64,000 bases of DNA from Gigaspora rosea (taxonomy: Eukaryota; Glomeromycota; Glomeromycetes; Diversisporales; Gigasporaceae), in assembly GCA_003550325.1 (NCBI GenBank), contig QKWP01000437.1:230335-294334 (forward strand), written 5' to 3'. A program made the translations under genes and the position numbers. The notes beneath the pieces are model-generated. The model was not told where the DNA came from. It did not search any database and saw only the letters and a list, made by a program, of their open reading frames with translations. Of the stretch, positions 34,600-46,566 are shown in pieces. Numbering within the stretch: position 1 is the first letter of the stretch; each line of letters opens with the position of its first letter.

Positions 34600-36140
34600 G
34601 CAAAATCTTAAAGCTGATTGGTGTACATTTTTTCTCATGATCATTACCTGTTTTATTTAGAGGGAGGTTAAAGCGAAGTGAAATTTAGTTAGGAGTTTAT
34701 GCAGCATGTAGATCATGTATTAACTTCCACTCTAACCAAACCCAACAATTTTCATGTATAAAAACTTATCGTAAATTGGTCATAAGATGATTATATTGCA
34801 AAAATTCGTTCTTCTTTAGTAAATGATTGTGGCTTACATGTGCCGCTGCGCGTCACATGTAAGCCAATCATGAAATGATAATCTGAAGTCATTTGTAATA
34901 CTTCATTATTACGATCAATGGCTGCCATTTAAAGTAAAATCGGTTTACTTTTATTAAAAAATGATTCATAATACCAGTACGATCACATGAAATGTGAGAG
35001 GGATGGTTCCGTTCATCTTTTTAGATGCACTACGTTGATTTTTGAAAATCATTATTCCAACCAAAAAGGATTTTTCATTTATTCACAATTACAATATACC
35101 AGTACGATCACCATGAAATGTGTGAGGGATTAATGTTTTTGGGCGTGGCCTATGCTGATTTTCGCAGAATCCTTTTTTAGTAGAAGTAATGGTTTTCATT
35201 TATTCATTTTTGGAAGGAGTCAACATTTTTACATATACTGTAACGTCGATTATGCAATATGATGCAAGCATGATTATAAAATTTGAAAATTGTGCCTTCA
35301 AATTTATAGTTCGTCCGTTTAACGCATTACGACATTTTAGATCATTCAAAATTTATAATAGTAGTTACCGTAACATTTTGATCGTCTACATGATTGGGGA
35401 TATATGGCCAGTTTGTTTACTTGATTGTTGCGTGCGAATATTCTATGATTATATTATCGTCATAGATTATTACAAGATTTTTGAGACTTTCTTAAAATGA
35501 ATTAATAAAAAAAAACATTATTCCTACCAAACTAGAATTTCATATGGTCATGCTTATTTTATAATGGCCTCAAGCATCATCAACTGCAATAATTAAAAAC
35601 GATCTGTAGTATCATACTTTTGTTTTGCCTCTCATTTTGGGGTTCTAACTATGTAGACACAGATGGGTTATTCTCCTGCCTATCGTGCAACCTGCGCAGC
35701 TTTCATAGGATCGGATTTTTCTATTTATTTTGCATGTGCTTGACTGCCGTCACAGCAGGTCATGAGAAAGCTGCATAAATGACTGACATCCCGTCAGGTC
35801 ACAAAGACTGCATACATATATGACTGTAGTCCGACAGGCCATATCACAAGACAAACTTGCAAACCACGCCCAAACCTACCCTAAATGAATGTCATCCAGA
35901 CAGGCCACCCAGAGATACTATGTTGGGCAAGGGGGGAGGGAACGATGTAACCAGACGAATGTCGGGTTTGCAGAAGAAACAAGGCTAATTTGCCAACATA
36001 CCTCATTGGTACTGTATATACTCAGCAGAATACAATCGATTACTTCATACCTCTACATGTACTAACCGATTATTCAATTCTTACCTCATATTCCTCCTAT
36101 ACGCTCATACTTTCAAATGCCTGAGAACAAAATTACCTCA
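34600..36140. repeat. No supported gene; direct repeat and GC-richer block
   Basis: A hairpin pairing GGCTTACATGTG with its complement is at 34832-34867. A direct repeat containing CCAGTACGATCA and ATGAAATGTGWGAGGGAT is at 34973-35015 and 35098-35130. 35640-36140 is less AT-rich with loose repeats of GACTGNNRTCC(C/A)GTCAGG; it lies upstream of a Helitron-like 3' end and may be its body. Confidence 0.4.
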
Positions 36141-36270
36141 TACTTACTTAACCATGATCGAGATCAGACCATCGACATGTGATCGTGACAGGACGAGTCA
36201 CATGTCCGAATCCGAGCTGATTCGAGACAAAAACTGCCTCGATACTTGCGTATCGAGCAGTTTTAGTACG

Positions 36271-36310
36271 TTCCTGGTTTTAGCGCGACTGCGTCGCGCA
36301 GCTACCCTAA
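36271..36310 (+). repeat. Helitron-like 3' terminus (copy 2)
   Basis: TTCCTGGTTTTA, then the perfect hairpin GCGCGACTGCGTCGCGC, then AGCTAC and CCTAA|TT. Same structure as 7471-7510 and 42350-42387. Confidence 0.55.
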
Positions 36311-36716
36311 TTGCTAGTAATGTGCCGCGTACGTACGTACTGTACACTAAAATTTTTGCCGATCACTTTTGCCAGCCAATCAGATGTCGGAAAATAACTA
36401 TACGTACAGTACATGTTGTACTAAAATTTTTCAGGCATGGCACATCAATAGAGCCGATGGGCATGCATTGGTCATGTGATACCTACCTTGCACGTTTATT
36501 GGCTTGAAATCACTATGCGGTTATATAATATCAAATGAATAATCTTGAGATTTGTTACTCCAAAACCCCGATATTATGACAACTGATATCAATAAAACAT
36601 ACTTTTATTTTATAGATACGCTTGCAATCTACAGAATTGATTACTTAAGAGTCAATGGCTAAAGCTAAGGCGAGACCAACTGGATTCTGTATTTTACATT
36701 ACCCCAGAGTCCCCCC

Positions 36717-37670
36717 TAGTGATGTGCCACGTACAGTACTATACTGTACGTACAGTACGTACTGTACGCTAAAATTTTTGCCCATTTATTAAGAGGGGTC
36801 GATAGAAATATTTATGTGCCAATTGACCAATCAAATTCGTTAATGGATCAACACCCGATGAAGCTTTCTTGTTAGATAAATTAAATTTGTACATATTGCA
36901 TCTAAAGTAGCGATCTATCTAAAGTAGCTACTTTAGATATATAAAGTAGCGCCTTAATAAAATTAAGCAGATATGTACATAGTATATTACTAATTTGCTA
37001 TATTAAATATTTGCTTATTAAAATAGGTTTAAACATTACATTAATTATAATATAAACTAACATTAAAAAAAATTAAAATATAACTTAGATACTAATTTAA
37101 TTTTATTATATGATCTTAATTTTTTATATAAGCACTATACGTACTGTACGCTAAAAAAATTTGGGTATTATTTTAATGATTACACATCACTAGCTGCATA
37201 CTTTAAAATGATGCAGATCACGAGAATTTTGCCTATACGTGAAGTCTTTTTCTTGGATAAGCATTATATAATTTTTTATTTATTAATTTTTTTTTTTTTG
37301 CTATTGAATCAAATTTATCTGGCCTAATTAGCAACTCGACTAAAATCTCTGAACTAAATTTAACTTGAAATCAATTCGTTTATAATAGATTTACTACAGT
37401 TTGTTCATTTTATATGTTCGTTTCATTTGCCTCTCTTCTGGGAGTCCTGGAAAGTGATGTTAACCAGATAATTAACTTCGAACGACCTAAATATTTATCT
37501 ATTGAAATAGAATTAAATATTATATTAATTGTAATATAGACTAATATTAAAAAAAATTTTAAAATATAACCACTAGAGCAATTTTACTATATAAGTACTA
37601 TACGTACTGTACGTACTGTACGTACTGTACGCTAAAAAAATTTGGACATCATATAAATGGCACATCACTA
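36717..37670. mobile_element. hAT-like composite (TAGTGATGTGCC ends), TSD GTCCCCCC
   Basis: Outer ends TAGTGATGTGCC and GGCACATCACTA, with an exact 8-bp duplication GTCCCCCC (36709-36716, 37671-37678). An internal second right end (ACACATCACTAG, 37182-37193) and two near-repeats around TACGTACTGTACGCTAAAAA show that it is built from two related copies. Sequence from the 38724 family (37194-37485) lies between them. Confidence 0.8.
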
Positions 37671-37950
37671 GTCCCCCCTCTCTCTCATAGCAAAAAAAAT
37701 TTAGATAAATATACATAGGGCTACGGTAAATTTCGGAAAATTTTATACAGTCACGGAACAATTCGGAAAAATTTTTTTTGAAAAAAAAATTTAAAATTTT
37801 ACTATGTGAATCACCCACAACCCCGGAGGGGAGAGGGCGTAATGTAAACTACAGAATCCAATTGGTCTCGCCTAACTTATCATCTTTTCAAATCATGGGA
37901 GTTATAACGTATATTATGGTGCACGTGATCAAATAGGGCATGCCTCAACC

Positions 37951-38255
37951 TAGGGTGTCCAGGATTATGCGATGCGATATTATGCGCATAATTGACCATT
38001 TTTTCGCATCGCATATGCTTCGCATAATTAAGAAAAAGGCATAAAGCACGTGCGTGAGATTTGATTGGCGGAAGAATGTGGTTTGATGAAGTGTGAATTC
38101 CGAAAACTTCCGCAAAAAAGTTCGAAATATTCCGAAAAATTGGCATAATTGACAAAATCTAATTAAGAAAATGCATAATTCGCATCAATCGCATAATTGA
38201 CCTTTGTGTAATCGCATAATTTACCCAATCGCATCGCATAATTCTGGACACCCTA
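37951..38255. mobile_element. hAT-like MITE (TAGGGTGTCCAG ends), TSD CCTCAACC
   Basis: 305 bp. Ends TAGGGTGTCCAG(G/A)ATTATG are inverted with one mismatch, and the 8-bp duplication CCTCAACC is exact (37943-37950, 38256-38263). GCATAAT/ATTATGC motifs fill it. Confidence 0.92.
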
Positions 38256-38723
38256 CCTCAACCCAAGGCATGTCCCTGTGGGCATGCTTAATTTTTTAAC
38301 CGTGCTCCGAACCCTAACTCAATGCTATTAATAAATATAAGTTGGATATTCATAAAATGGCAAAAAAGACACGATTTAATACGTGCCGATCCTATTTTAG
38401 TTTATTTGTATACATGTACTGTACAATTATTGTCGCAGATCATAATTTAAAATGAAATCTACATTCTATACTTAACCTGCTAGCCTTCTAAAACCCATTA
38501 ATACTTGTTTATTATAATTATTTTTAAAACTAACCCTAACCCTAAACCCTAACCCTAAAAAATGCACCCCCAAAAAAATTTAGTTTTCGAGATTTTATAC
38601 TATCATTTCATTTTAATCTGGTAATAAGCACTTATTCAAATTTCCTTTTTTGGTATTGTTTTTGACGATTACATAATTTATGGGTACATAATTTATGGTT
38701 ATTGTATGGATGAAAAATAACCT

Positions 38724-39661
38724 CAGGGTCGTTTGAAGTTAATTTTTCGGTTAACATCACCCCTTCCCCTTTGATGTTTTCCGGTAAAATGAACATATAA
38801 AGAAAGTAAAAATTAAAATTAATAAAAATACCGTATAATCACCAAATAACGCGATGAGGTGTGATTTCGAATTTCGGCCTAAATTAAGCTTAATTCAGGC
38901 GGAAATTCGAAATAACTCCCTATACGTTATTTCGCGGTTATACAGCGAATATAAAAAAAAATAAAAAATTATTAAAAAAAAACGAGAAAAAAAAATAAAA
39001 GATAAAGCTAAAATTTTAGTTCCTGCTTGGCTGTCCTCTCATATATGTTTATTTCAGTTTAGATGAAACGATTCAACAAAAACTGCTGGAAAAAGAGCTT
39101 CCGAAGTGTTTTTTTATTCGATTGTGAAAAGCTAGAGAACTAGTTTAATGAGTAAGAGGAAATATTTAAATAAGCATTTAACTTTTACGGAAATAGCAAT
39201 TACAAACCAATTATTCGAATCGATACTTTTTTGCATTAATTTTTAAGCCATCCGATCAGTGATTTATTTCATTCAATGAGGGATAAAGTTTGCATTCGAC
39301 CAATAGGAATTTGGGGAATTAGTAAACCCAAAACTCCGATCTGTGATCGCTCATACATATGCATTTCAAAATGATGCTGATCCGATCACCAGATCACGAG
39401 AATTTTGGCTGTAAAAATTGTACGTACGAAGTTCTTTTCCTCGGATGAATGCATTGTATAATTAATTAATTATTTATTTTTGCTCCTCTCTTATAAGAGG
39501 AATGTAATGTTAACTAGAATCTCTTAACTTGAAGTCAATTCGCTATAATAGATTTACTACATTAAAAACAGGTTGTTCATTTTATATGTTCGTTTTATTT
39601 GCCTCCACCTGAGAGTCCTGGAAAGTGATATTAACTGAAAAATTAACTTCAAACGGCCTTG
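38724..39661. mobile_element. Inverted-repeat element (CGTTTGAAGTTAATTTTTC ends)
   Basis: Inverted ends CAGGGTCGTTTGAAGTTAAT and CAAGGCCGTTTGAAGTTAAT extend about 80 bp with gaps and fit YARNG. No matching 8-bp duplication is visible. A mariner-like MITE lies inside at 38831. Confidence 0.65.
38831..38945. mobile_element. Mariner-like MITE (CCGTATAAYC ends)
   Basis: 115 bp, ends CCGTATAATCAC and GCGGTTATACAG inverted through AAATAACG; TA on the left, mutated on the right. Related to the outer element at 57690-58154. Confidence 0.65.
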
Positions 39662-41561
39662 GTCATGGGATACCTTACTTGTCGTTTATTGGCTGAAACC
39701 ACAATGTTATAATTTTTGGTTATATAATATTAAATGAAAAATCTTGAATTTATTACTCCAAGTCCCCGTATTATGACAATCTGTTATCAATAAAAAATAC
39801 ATTTATTTTATAGATACGCTTGCAATCTACAGAATTGAATAGAATTGAATACTTAAGAGTCACTGGCTAAAGCTAACTTATCATCCTTTCAAATCATGGG
39901 AGTTATAACGTAAGCTTATATTATTGGCACGTGACCAATATAGGGCATGCTATTTTTTAACCGTATCCGAACCATATTCAAGGCTATTAATAAATATAAG
40001 TTGAGTATTCATGAATGGCAAAAAGACACGATTTAATATGTACCTATCCTATTGTAGTTGTTTATAGTTTGATTATAATTTTTTACTCGTATACGCGTAC
40101 AATTATTAAGTACTAAGCATTCATTCAAATTTCCTTTTTTGGAATTGTTTTTGATGACTACATAATTTATTGTTATTGTATGGATTAAAAAATAACCTCA
40201 AGGCTATTAATAAATTAAGTTCGGTGTTCATAAAATGACAACATGACATGATTTAATACGTACCGATCCTATTTAGTGATTTACAATTTTTTTTTATTCG
40301 TACGTATAGACGTACAAGTATTAAGTACTAGATATATTCAAATTTCCTTTTTTGGAATTGTTTTTGACGATTACATAATTTATTCTGTAAGCAATAGAAT
40401 TACCAACTTACACCGCATAAGCACACATGAAAACCCATTACACGGCATAACCATAAATGGCAAAAAGGACAAAATTTAATGCTAGTAGACTAGAATGATC
40501 AGTATGATCAATTATTAAATTTAATATACCAGGACGTAATTATGCTTGCATGACGGAGTGTGCCATCTAGAACGGTGTCCGCGAAAACTTGGACGTTATA
40601 AATCTATGATTTCACATGTTAATCAGCTGTGCTGGTGTAATTGTACGTTGAAATTCGTGTTATTCTGAGACAATACGTAATATTATATGAAACCAAATGA
40701 GGTAAACTAATCTTTATCGTTATCAACAGATTGCCTTAAGATTCAAATTGTGTATATTGCGATTTATTAATTCGATTTTATTGAGTTTTCATTTAATAGT
40801 ATCAGATTTACAAAAAAAAAAAATTGTCGGTGAAATATATTGTCTACGAAATGATTTGTCTATGAATTAATCGTTTGTAAAATAATCTTGTTGTAAAGTA
40901 ATTATCTATGACTAAGTTGTCTATAAGGTAATTGTTGGTGAAATAATATGAACGTAAATTCACTTATTTATTATGTGTCGAGTACGTACATATTTTTTTT
41001 AATGCAACAGTAGGTATACTTAATTAAAAATTTTTATCCTGTTTTGTAGTCAGATTATAGTGAATTTATAGAATTTAAAAGCTATAACTAATATGCTAGA
41101 TAGCCTAATATTATTGTTATTTTTTCAACTTTTTTCCCTTGTCTCACACCTGTACACTACATGTAGTAATTCTTTGCGTAATCTAAATCACCCTCTTTTT
41201 AACAGTATGGTTAAGAATAAAATAGAAGCTGGGCACAAAAAGATGATATAACAATGCTGGCTACAATTATAATTAGTAATAAAATAGTAGAAGTATAGTC
41301 GATAGCGCAATAATGGATAGAGAAAAATTAAATCACCAATATTATTTAATTCTCAAGATAATGAGTTTTATCTCCTCCAAAAATTAATTTATTATTATAT
41401 TAATTATAATACAATTGATCCACTCAAAACTGATCCTGTCAAAACTGATAACTGATAAAAAATTAATCTACCAAGTCTGTTTCTGCTATATGAATATAAT
41501 GGTTAATGATTTTAAATCCAATAACTTTTCCACCATACATACAGGCTCAACAATATATTGT

Positions 41562-41584
41562 TATTGGATGCTTCGCATCCAATA
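41562..41584. repeat. Perfect CTTCG-loop hairpin
   Basis: TATTGGATG-CTTCG-CATCCAATA, a 9-bp perfect stem. A similar hairpin occurs at the left end of the foldback at 63121. Confidence 0.6.
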
Positions 41585-41774
41585 CCGGATTTATTTCCTT
41601 TTTCTTTATAACACATGAGCTTAATTGAGACTATTTGGCATATAATACCTGTAATTCACCATTTTACTAATTCTTGATTACGGGTTTTCACTCTTATTTT
41701 CAATGAAAATCTAATTCGAACTTAATAGAGAAATAACGTCCAGCCGACAATTAATAAAATGGGAGAATCATACG

Positions 41775-42220
41775 GGCCGATTTTTGGAATTTATAAGTAG
41801 AGTGTATTTTTTAAAACTTTAAAGCTAAATAACTTCTGAATCACTAGTCCGTTTTAAATGATTTGACTGCCAAAATGTTCGTCTCTTTGAGACGATTTCA
41901 ATGAGCCCAAAATCACTAATACCCAATCACAGGATCGTGAGATAATGCGCTGTCAAATAGTGACGCACCTAGAGGGTGGGGTTGATTGGTTAGACATAGG
42001 TCTAACCAATCAACCCCGCCCTCTAGGTGCGTCACTATTTGACAGCGCATTATCTCACGATCCTGTGATTGGGTATTAGTGATTTTGGGCTCATTGAAAT
42101 CGTCTCAAAGAGACGAACATTTTGGCAGTCAAATCATTTAAAACGGACTAGTGATTCAGAAGTTATTTAGCTTTAAAGTTTTAAAAAATACACTCTACTT
42201 ATAAATTCCAAAAATCGGCC
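41775..42220. repeat. Near-perfect palindrome, 221-bp arms, 4-base spacer
   Basis: The left arm 41775-41995 and the right arm 42000-42220 are reverse complements with one mismatch seen (T at 41977 against the C expected from CCCCGCCCTC). The spacer is ATAG (41996-41999). The arm carries the core of the satellite family of 13208-19135 (GACTGCCAAAATG, CAATGAGCCCAAAATCACTAA, CCAATCACAGGATC) but less decayed. There is no ORF and no obvious flanking duplication. Confidence 0.93.
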
Positions 42221-42349
42221 ATATGTAACATCTTTATTCCACGCTTTCCAGGGAAAAAAATAATACTGCATTTGTTATTAAGAAAATAAATTAATGTAAG
42301 TAATAGGCTCTATTTCTGAAATTTTTTTTTTAGATGTACTCATATAACG

Positions 42350-42387
42350 TTCTGGTTTTAGCGCGACTGAGTCGAGCGGTACCCTAA
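42350..42387 (+). repeat. Helitron-like 3' terminus (copy 3)
   Basis: TTCTGGTTTTAGCGCGACTG, a slightly imperfect hairpin, then CCTAA|TT, as in copies 1 and 2. Confidence 0.5.
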
Positions 42388-44465
42388 TTTTTATTGATCA
42401 ATTGCAATGACAAGATCTGCACGACATGGGCATAAAATACCCCCTATTTTAACATTAATATCAGAGTAATATAGGTATTTTCTACTCACACTGTACATTT
42501 CCGGTTATTTCATCGAGAGCTTCCAATATTTATATATAGGATTTTGGGTCAAGATCATGAACATCAAAAATCCAGATAGTACTAAATCTCAATGTATTAA
42601 ATCCCAAAAACTGATCCTGAGAGGTAACAACCCAAACTAAATCCTGAAAAAAAAATTAAAGTTATGAATATTTTCGTTTTTTTCCGGATTTAATTTTCGG
42701 GATATTACCACTTCGGGATTTAACACATCAGGATTTGATGTTCGGGATATTGACCCAAAATCGATAGACAGAAATCTTAATTATAATAGTGAATAAAAAT
42801 TTGGGATTTAAACGGTATCCACTTCTCATGATTTCTATTTCGATTTATTTAGTTTTAATGATTATCATTAAGTGCATTTAAAATCAGCTCTTTCATTGTG
42901 TTTTATATTAAACTAGTTTATAAGTATGGTCTAAAATAAAGAAAAAATTTTCACGGTTTCGTAAGTTAATAGGTGATTCAAAGTTAACTTATTTCAAAAA
43001 CAAGTAGGGGTTTAAAAACTCCTATTTTTGGTTTGAAATTTTGAAATCAGATAATGAAATAGGTGTTATTCGGAGATGAAATAAACATCCTTAATATATA
43101 AATAAGCTTACAAATTAAAATATATAAAGTTTATGAAGCACTGATTTCAAAATAATTACATCACTAATTTAATTTGAAATCAGAAACCCTTAGCATTAGG
43201 TTTGGAATCACCCTAATGATAAGATTATAAATTATCTGAAATTGATAATCCGTAATTCACGCATACATTTATCATATTTATGTTGATTTAATCAATAGGT
43301 CACTTCTTATTAAATTTTTTATTTAGATTAATTTAACTGGCATGCATTGCAATATTTTATTCATCAATGTATTTAGTTCTTCGTCATTTTTTAACTTATG
43401 TCGATTCGAAATTGACTTATGTCATTTACAAATTTAAAAATAATGTTATTACGCAATTAATGAAAATTTATTAAGCAGTACAAATTTATATACGTAGGCT
43501 ACAGTTTTGCGCAGTTACATAAATTTTAGGCCAAGCAAACTAATAAAAAATCATCTATTTTTACAATTACTGTAAAATACAACCACATCACCTTGTACAG
43601 AGAGATTTATCCTTTTGCAATTTTTTTTTCAACGGCAACAATTAGGTTGATTTTTTGATGTTATTTTTACTGGAACGATCTTTTCTAAGTTGGAAAAATA
43701 TTCATTTCATTTGCTGCTGTCGCAGGCCAATAAATGAATTTCGCAATTAAAAAAAATTCAACTCAAATGGCAAGCACTAAACGATTTACGCTTGAACTAA
43801 AATGAGTACAAGTGTTTTACTTATTAATGGGTCGAACGTTTTGAAAAAATAAGGCACTGATTTTTATTAATTTACGTTTTGCTTATATGCTCATATTTTG
43901 ACTATAATTATTACATCATAAATTAATTGTACGACTTTGACTCATACAGAATTTATCTTACTTCGGTATACTCTTTTGTACTACCGACTGTTGCACAATT
44001 GATTTTACTTTCGATATCTTAATGGTTATTTTACTTCGGTATTCTAATTACATTACCGACCGTGCATAATTCTACTCTCAAACCTTCCCATTCCGAAGAC
44101 AAGTATCAAATTTTTTATTTTTTTATTTATTTTTTTTTATTTTATTTTATTTTTTATTTTGTTTTTTTACTTGATTTTTTTATTTTTTTGTTTTTAGTTT
44201 TTTATTTTATTTTATGTATTTTTATTATATTTATTTTATTTTATTTCTTTTTATTTATTTCTCTTTTTTGATTTTTAATTTTTATGCTAACATTTTTCAT
44301 TTCCATTACTATAGATCCAGTTTGATATCCCTCAACAAGTGTATCACGTACTATGTCCACCATGATGCTGTATCAAATGATTGGTCTTCACTATATTTAT
44401 AGATATATAATTAGTTATTGTCAATAAATTTGCTTATATAAATATGCATAAATTTATAAAATTTT
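42388..44465. repeat. AT-rich DNA with T-rich low-complexity tract
   Basis: There is no gene. 44107-44275 is a T-rich low-complexity tract (TTTTATTTTA type) that produces an artefactual hydrophobic ORF. 42560-42770 has repeated CGGGATTTAA/TTAAATCCC-like motifs in both orientations. Confidence 0.45.
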
Positions 44466-46566
44466 TTACCATTTGATATATGATAATTTCATTTTGCTGT
44501 TTTCGCCAAATTCATCAATTTGTCTTGAAGATTGAAATAAACTTTGCTTGAAACTGGCTTGTCTCAATGAAATCGTAGTATTTAGGGGGACCACATCAAG
44601 TGAAGGATAATCTGAAGCTTCTAGCAGTTCAAGTTCATCTGCTGGGTACCAATGTTCAAGTATCCCAAATTGACAGGCAAGTTGATATAAGTTATAGTTG
44701 GGCATTTTTTGGATAATTTTGCAAGGTAAAGATTGACAATCAATGTTTTGCCTATCAATATCTGGAATATGAACTTTTACCAAATCGCCAGGGTTGAATT
44801 TTTGATCATGTTTAGTTCTATATTTTTGTTGCATTCTATTTTGTATAATATCATAATTCCTTTGAATGTTTAAAATAGCTGATTGGTGAAAAGTTTCATG
44901 CTGTAAAAATTGTAAAAATAAATAAATATTATTATTATTATTATTATTATTTTTTAATCAAAACAAATAAAATATTTATATTTTATTTACTTCATGTGCA
45001 ATAGTATTAGATTCAATATCAAAATGTGCTTGCCATTTTTCTTTCTCTTGTACAGTATAATGTTGACTTTCATCAAAATCATCATCAGAATCCTCAATTA
45101 CAATAATTTCATTAGAATTGACTAGTCTGTCTTCAATTTTTATAATATTAGTATTTTTTTGCTTATCTGCACTGTTATTTATTTCAGGCCATTCATCTGC
45201 ATCACTATTCATTTCTTGTAAATCATCTACATCAAGAATTGTATCACTATCATCGTAGTTTTCTTCAAAATTTTCTATTTCATTATTGATTTCTGATATA
45301 ATAGTTGGTTGAAAATCCATTTCAGATCTTAAAGTATGACCATCTAATGATGAATCTGATCCTTTAGCTGATAAATAGGAATAATTATCATTTTCAAGCA
45401 AATTAAGCAAATTTGTATCACAATGTGGAAGTTGCCTAAATACTAACTGATAGGGAGCTGACTTTTGTGCAGTGCAGTGTTGGCTGTTTATGGTCCCTAA
45501 AAAACATATTAATTAGTTAAAATAATAATAATAATCAATAATCTTAGTATAATACTTACAAACAACAAACTTTAAACCAGTACTCCAGTCACTTCGATTT
45601 GTATCTTCCATCCAGGCTGCCAATTTAGATTGGAGAAAATTATTCTCCTTTTCAACTAACCCTTGATAACGTGGATTTTGAGGTTGCCCATGAATAATTC
45701 TAATATTTGGCCACAGTTTTAGAGTTTCTTCAACAACTTTTTCAACAAATTTATCACCATTATTAGAGTAAAGTATTGCAGGTGGGCCATATATAAGACA
45801 AAAATTAAGTAAGCATGCAGCTGCTTCTTCTGCAGTTTTGGACCTTGATGGCTCCGCATAAGAGAATCTAGAAAAATGATCTTTTATATGAAATATGTAT
45901 TTATATATTCCATCAGGTTCTGATGTCATGTCTATTGTATTAATCTATAAATAGATTATATTAATACTATAATTTATTATTGAATACAAAAAAAAACCCA
46001 AATTCTTACTTGTACGTGATTTAAAAAACCTTCAGCGACAATTGGACGAGTTGGGGTAACTTTTTTGACGGCTCGAGAGGCAATGCAGAATTTGCATTCA
46101 CGTATTGCATCTTTAACCACTTGCTGTGGAATATAACAGTATCTAACACGAATCTTAAAATTAAAGGTAAATATTATTATTATTTTTTTTTATTAAAAAA
46201 TTTTTTCATGCTTACTTTTTTCCATGTTTTATTTTGACCGCCATGCTCAGTCGCCTGATGTGCTGCGCAAATCACATCATAAAAACTTTCAACTGGACAG
46301 ACTTGTGTTCCTAAGTTATTTTCAGCTTGATTTATTAAATGAAGTTCTTCGGCTGTACCGATTTGAATGATCTTAAAAACATGTGTAACCCAATGTTTAA
46401 CATTTGGGTTATGTGGAAGGTTTGGATGTTTAAGTATATTCAAACACTGATTATAGCGATTCCTATTCATTAAACAACGTTTATTTTTCCTCTTGTTAAT
46501 GAAAGATTTTAAGACTCGATCAAAAGTTTCACGATCCAGAAAACTATAACGTCGTTGCGATTCCAT
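44466..46566 (-). CDS. KRBA2-like integrase gene, five exons
   Basis: The exons I place are 46216-46566, 46010-46153, 45560-45944, 44991-45496 and 44466-44900, joined by GT-AG introns of 62, 65, 63 and 90 bp. Together they give one open frame of about 606 residues from the ATG at 46566. An HHCC-type zinc-binding region (HQATEHGG with Cys pairs across exons 1-2) precedes a retroviral-type integrase core with Asp170 (IDMTS) and Glu263 (GLVEKENN). The position of the second Asp reads Asn226 (YSNNGDKF). WTINSQHCTAQKSAPYQLVF bridges exons 3-4, followed by an acidic linker and a C-terminal half with a KFNPGDLVKVHIP segment like integrase-derived tails. This matches KRBA2/SCAND3-like integrase genes derived from transposons. 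With Asp replaced by Asn, catalysis is doubtful; it may be domesticated or simply decaying. Confidence 0.85.
44901..44990 (-). other. Intron 4 with TAA microsatellite
   Basis: The donor GTAAAT and acceptor TTTTTACAG frame a (TAA)n tract (44930-44952). The surrounding reading frame closes only if this piece is removed. Confidence 0.8.

Larger units (their letters stand above)
38310..40480. repeat. Dispersed/tandem 200-bp repeat, three or more copies
   Basis: A unit running CTCAAGGCTATTAATAAAT, GGCAAAAAGACACGATTTAA, TACGTACCGATCCTATTT, ATTCAAATTTCCTTTTTTGG, TTATTGTATGGATGAAAAA occurs at 38325-38725 (part), 39990-40195 and 40196-40385, with older pieces near 31035-31200 and 32735-32850. Short ORFs in it are incidental. 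Confidence 0.6.
248..41248. other.  Confidence 0.

Noticed and set aside
35189..35500. 103-codon ORF
   Set aside because: Begins inside a direct repeat, no family resemblance, composition expected from AT-rich DNA.
36154..36507. 117-codon ORF
   Set aside because: Crosses a Helitron-like 3' end and MITE sequence, so it is chance.
41248..41248. One feature entry beginning at 41248 with empty call and reversed end coordinate
   Set aside because: It carries no annotation and should be ignored; the stretch 41000-41560 holds AT-rich DNA in which I see no gene.
42560..42770. CGGGATTTAA motif cluster as a CRISPR-like or regulatory array
   Set aside because: Spacing and orientation irregular; better seen as a decayed foldback in a eukaryotic repeat region.
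44062..44402. Hydrophobic ORFs rich in Phe, Ile, Leu and Tyr
   Set aside because: Product of a T-rich low-complexity tract; no start context or domain.
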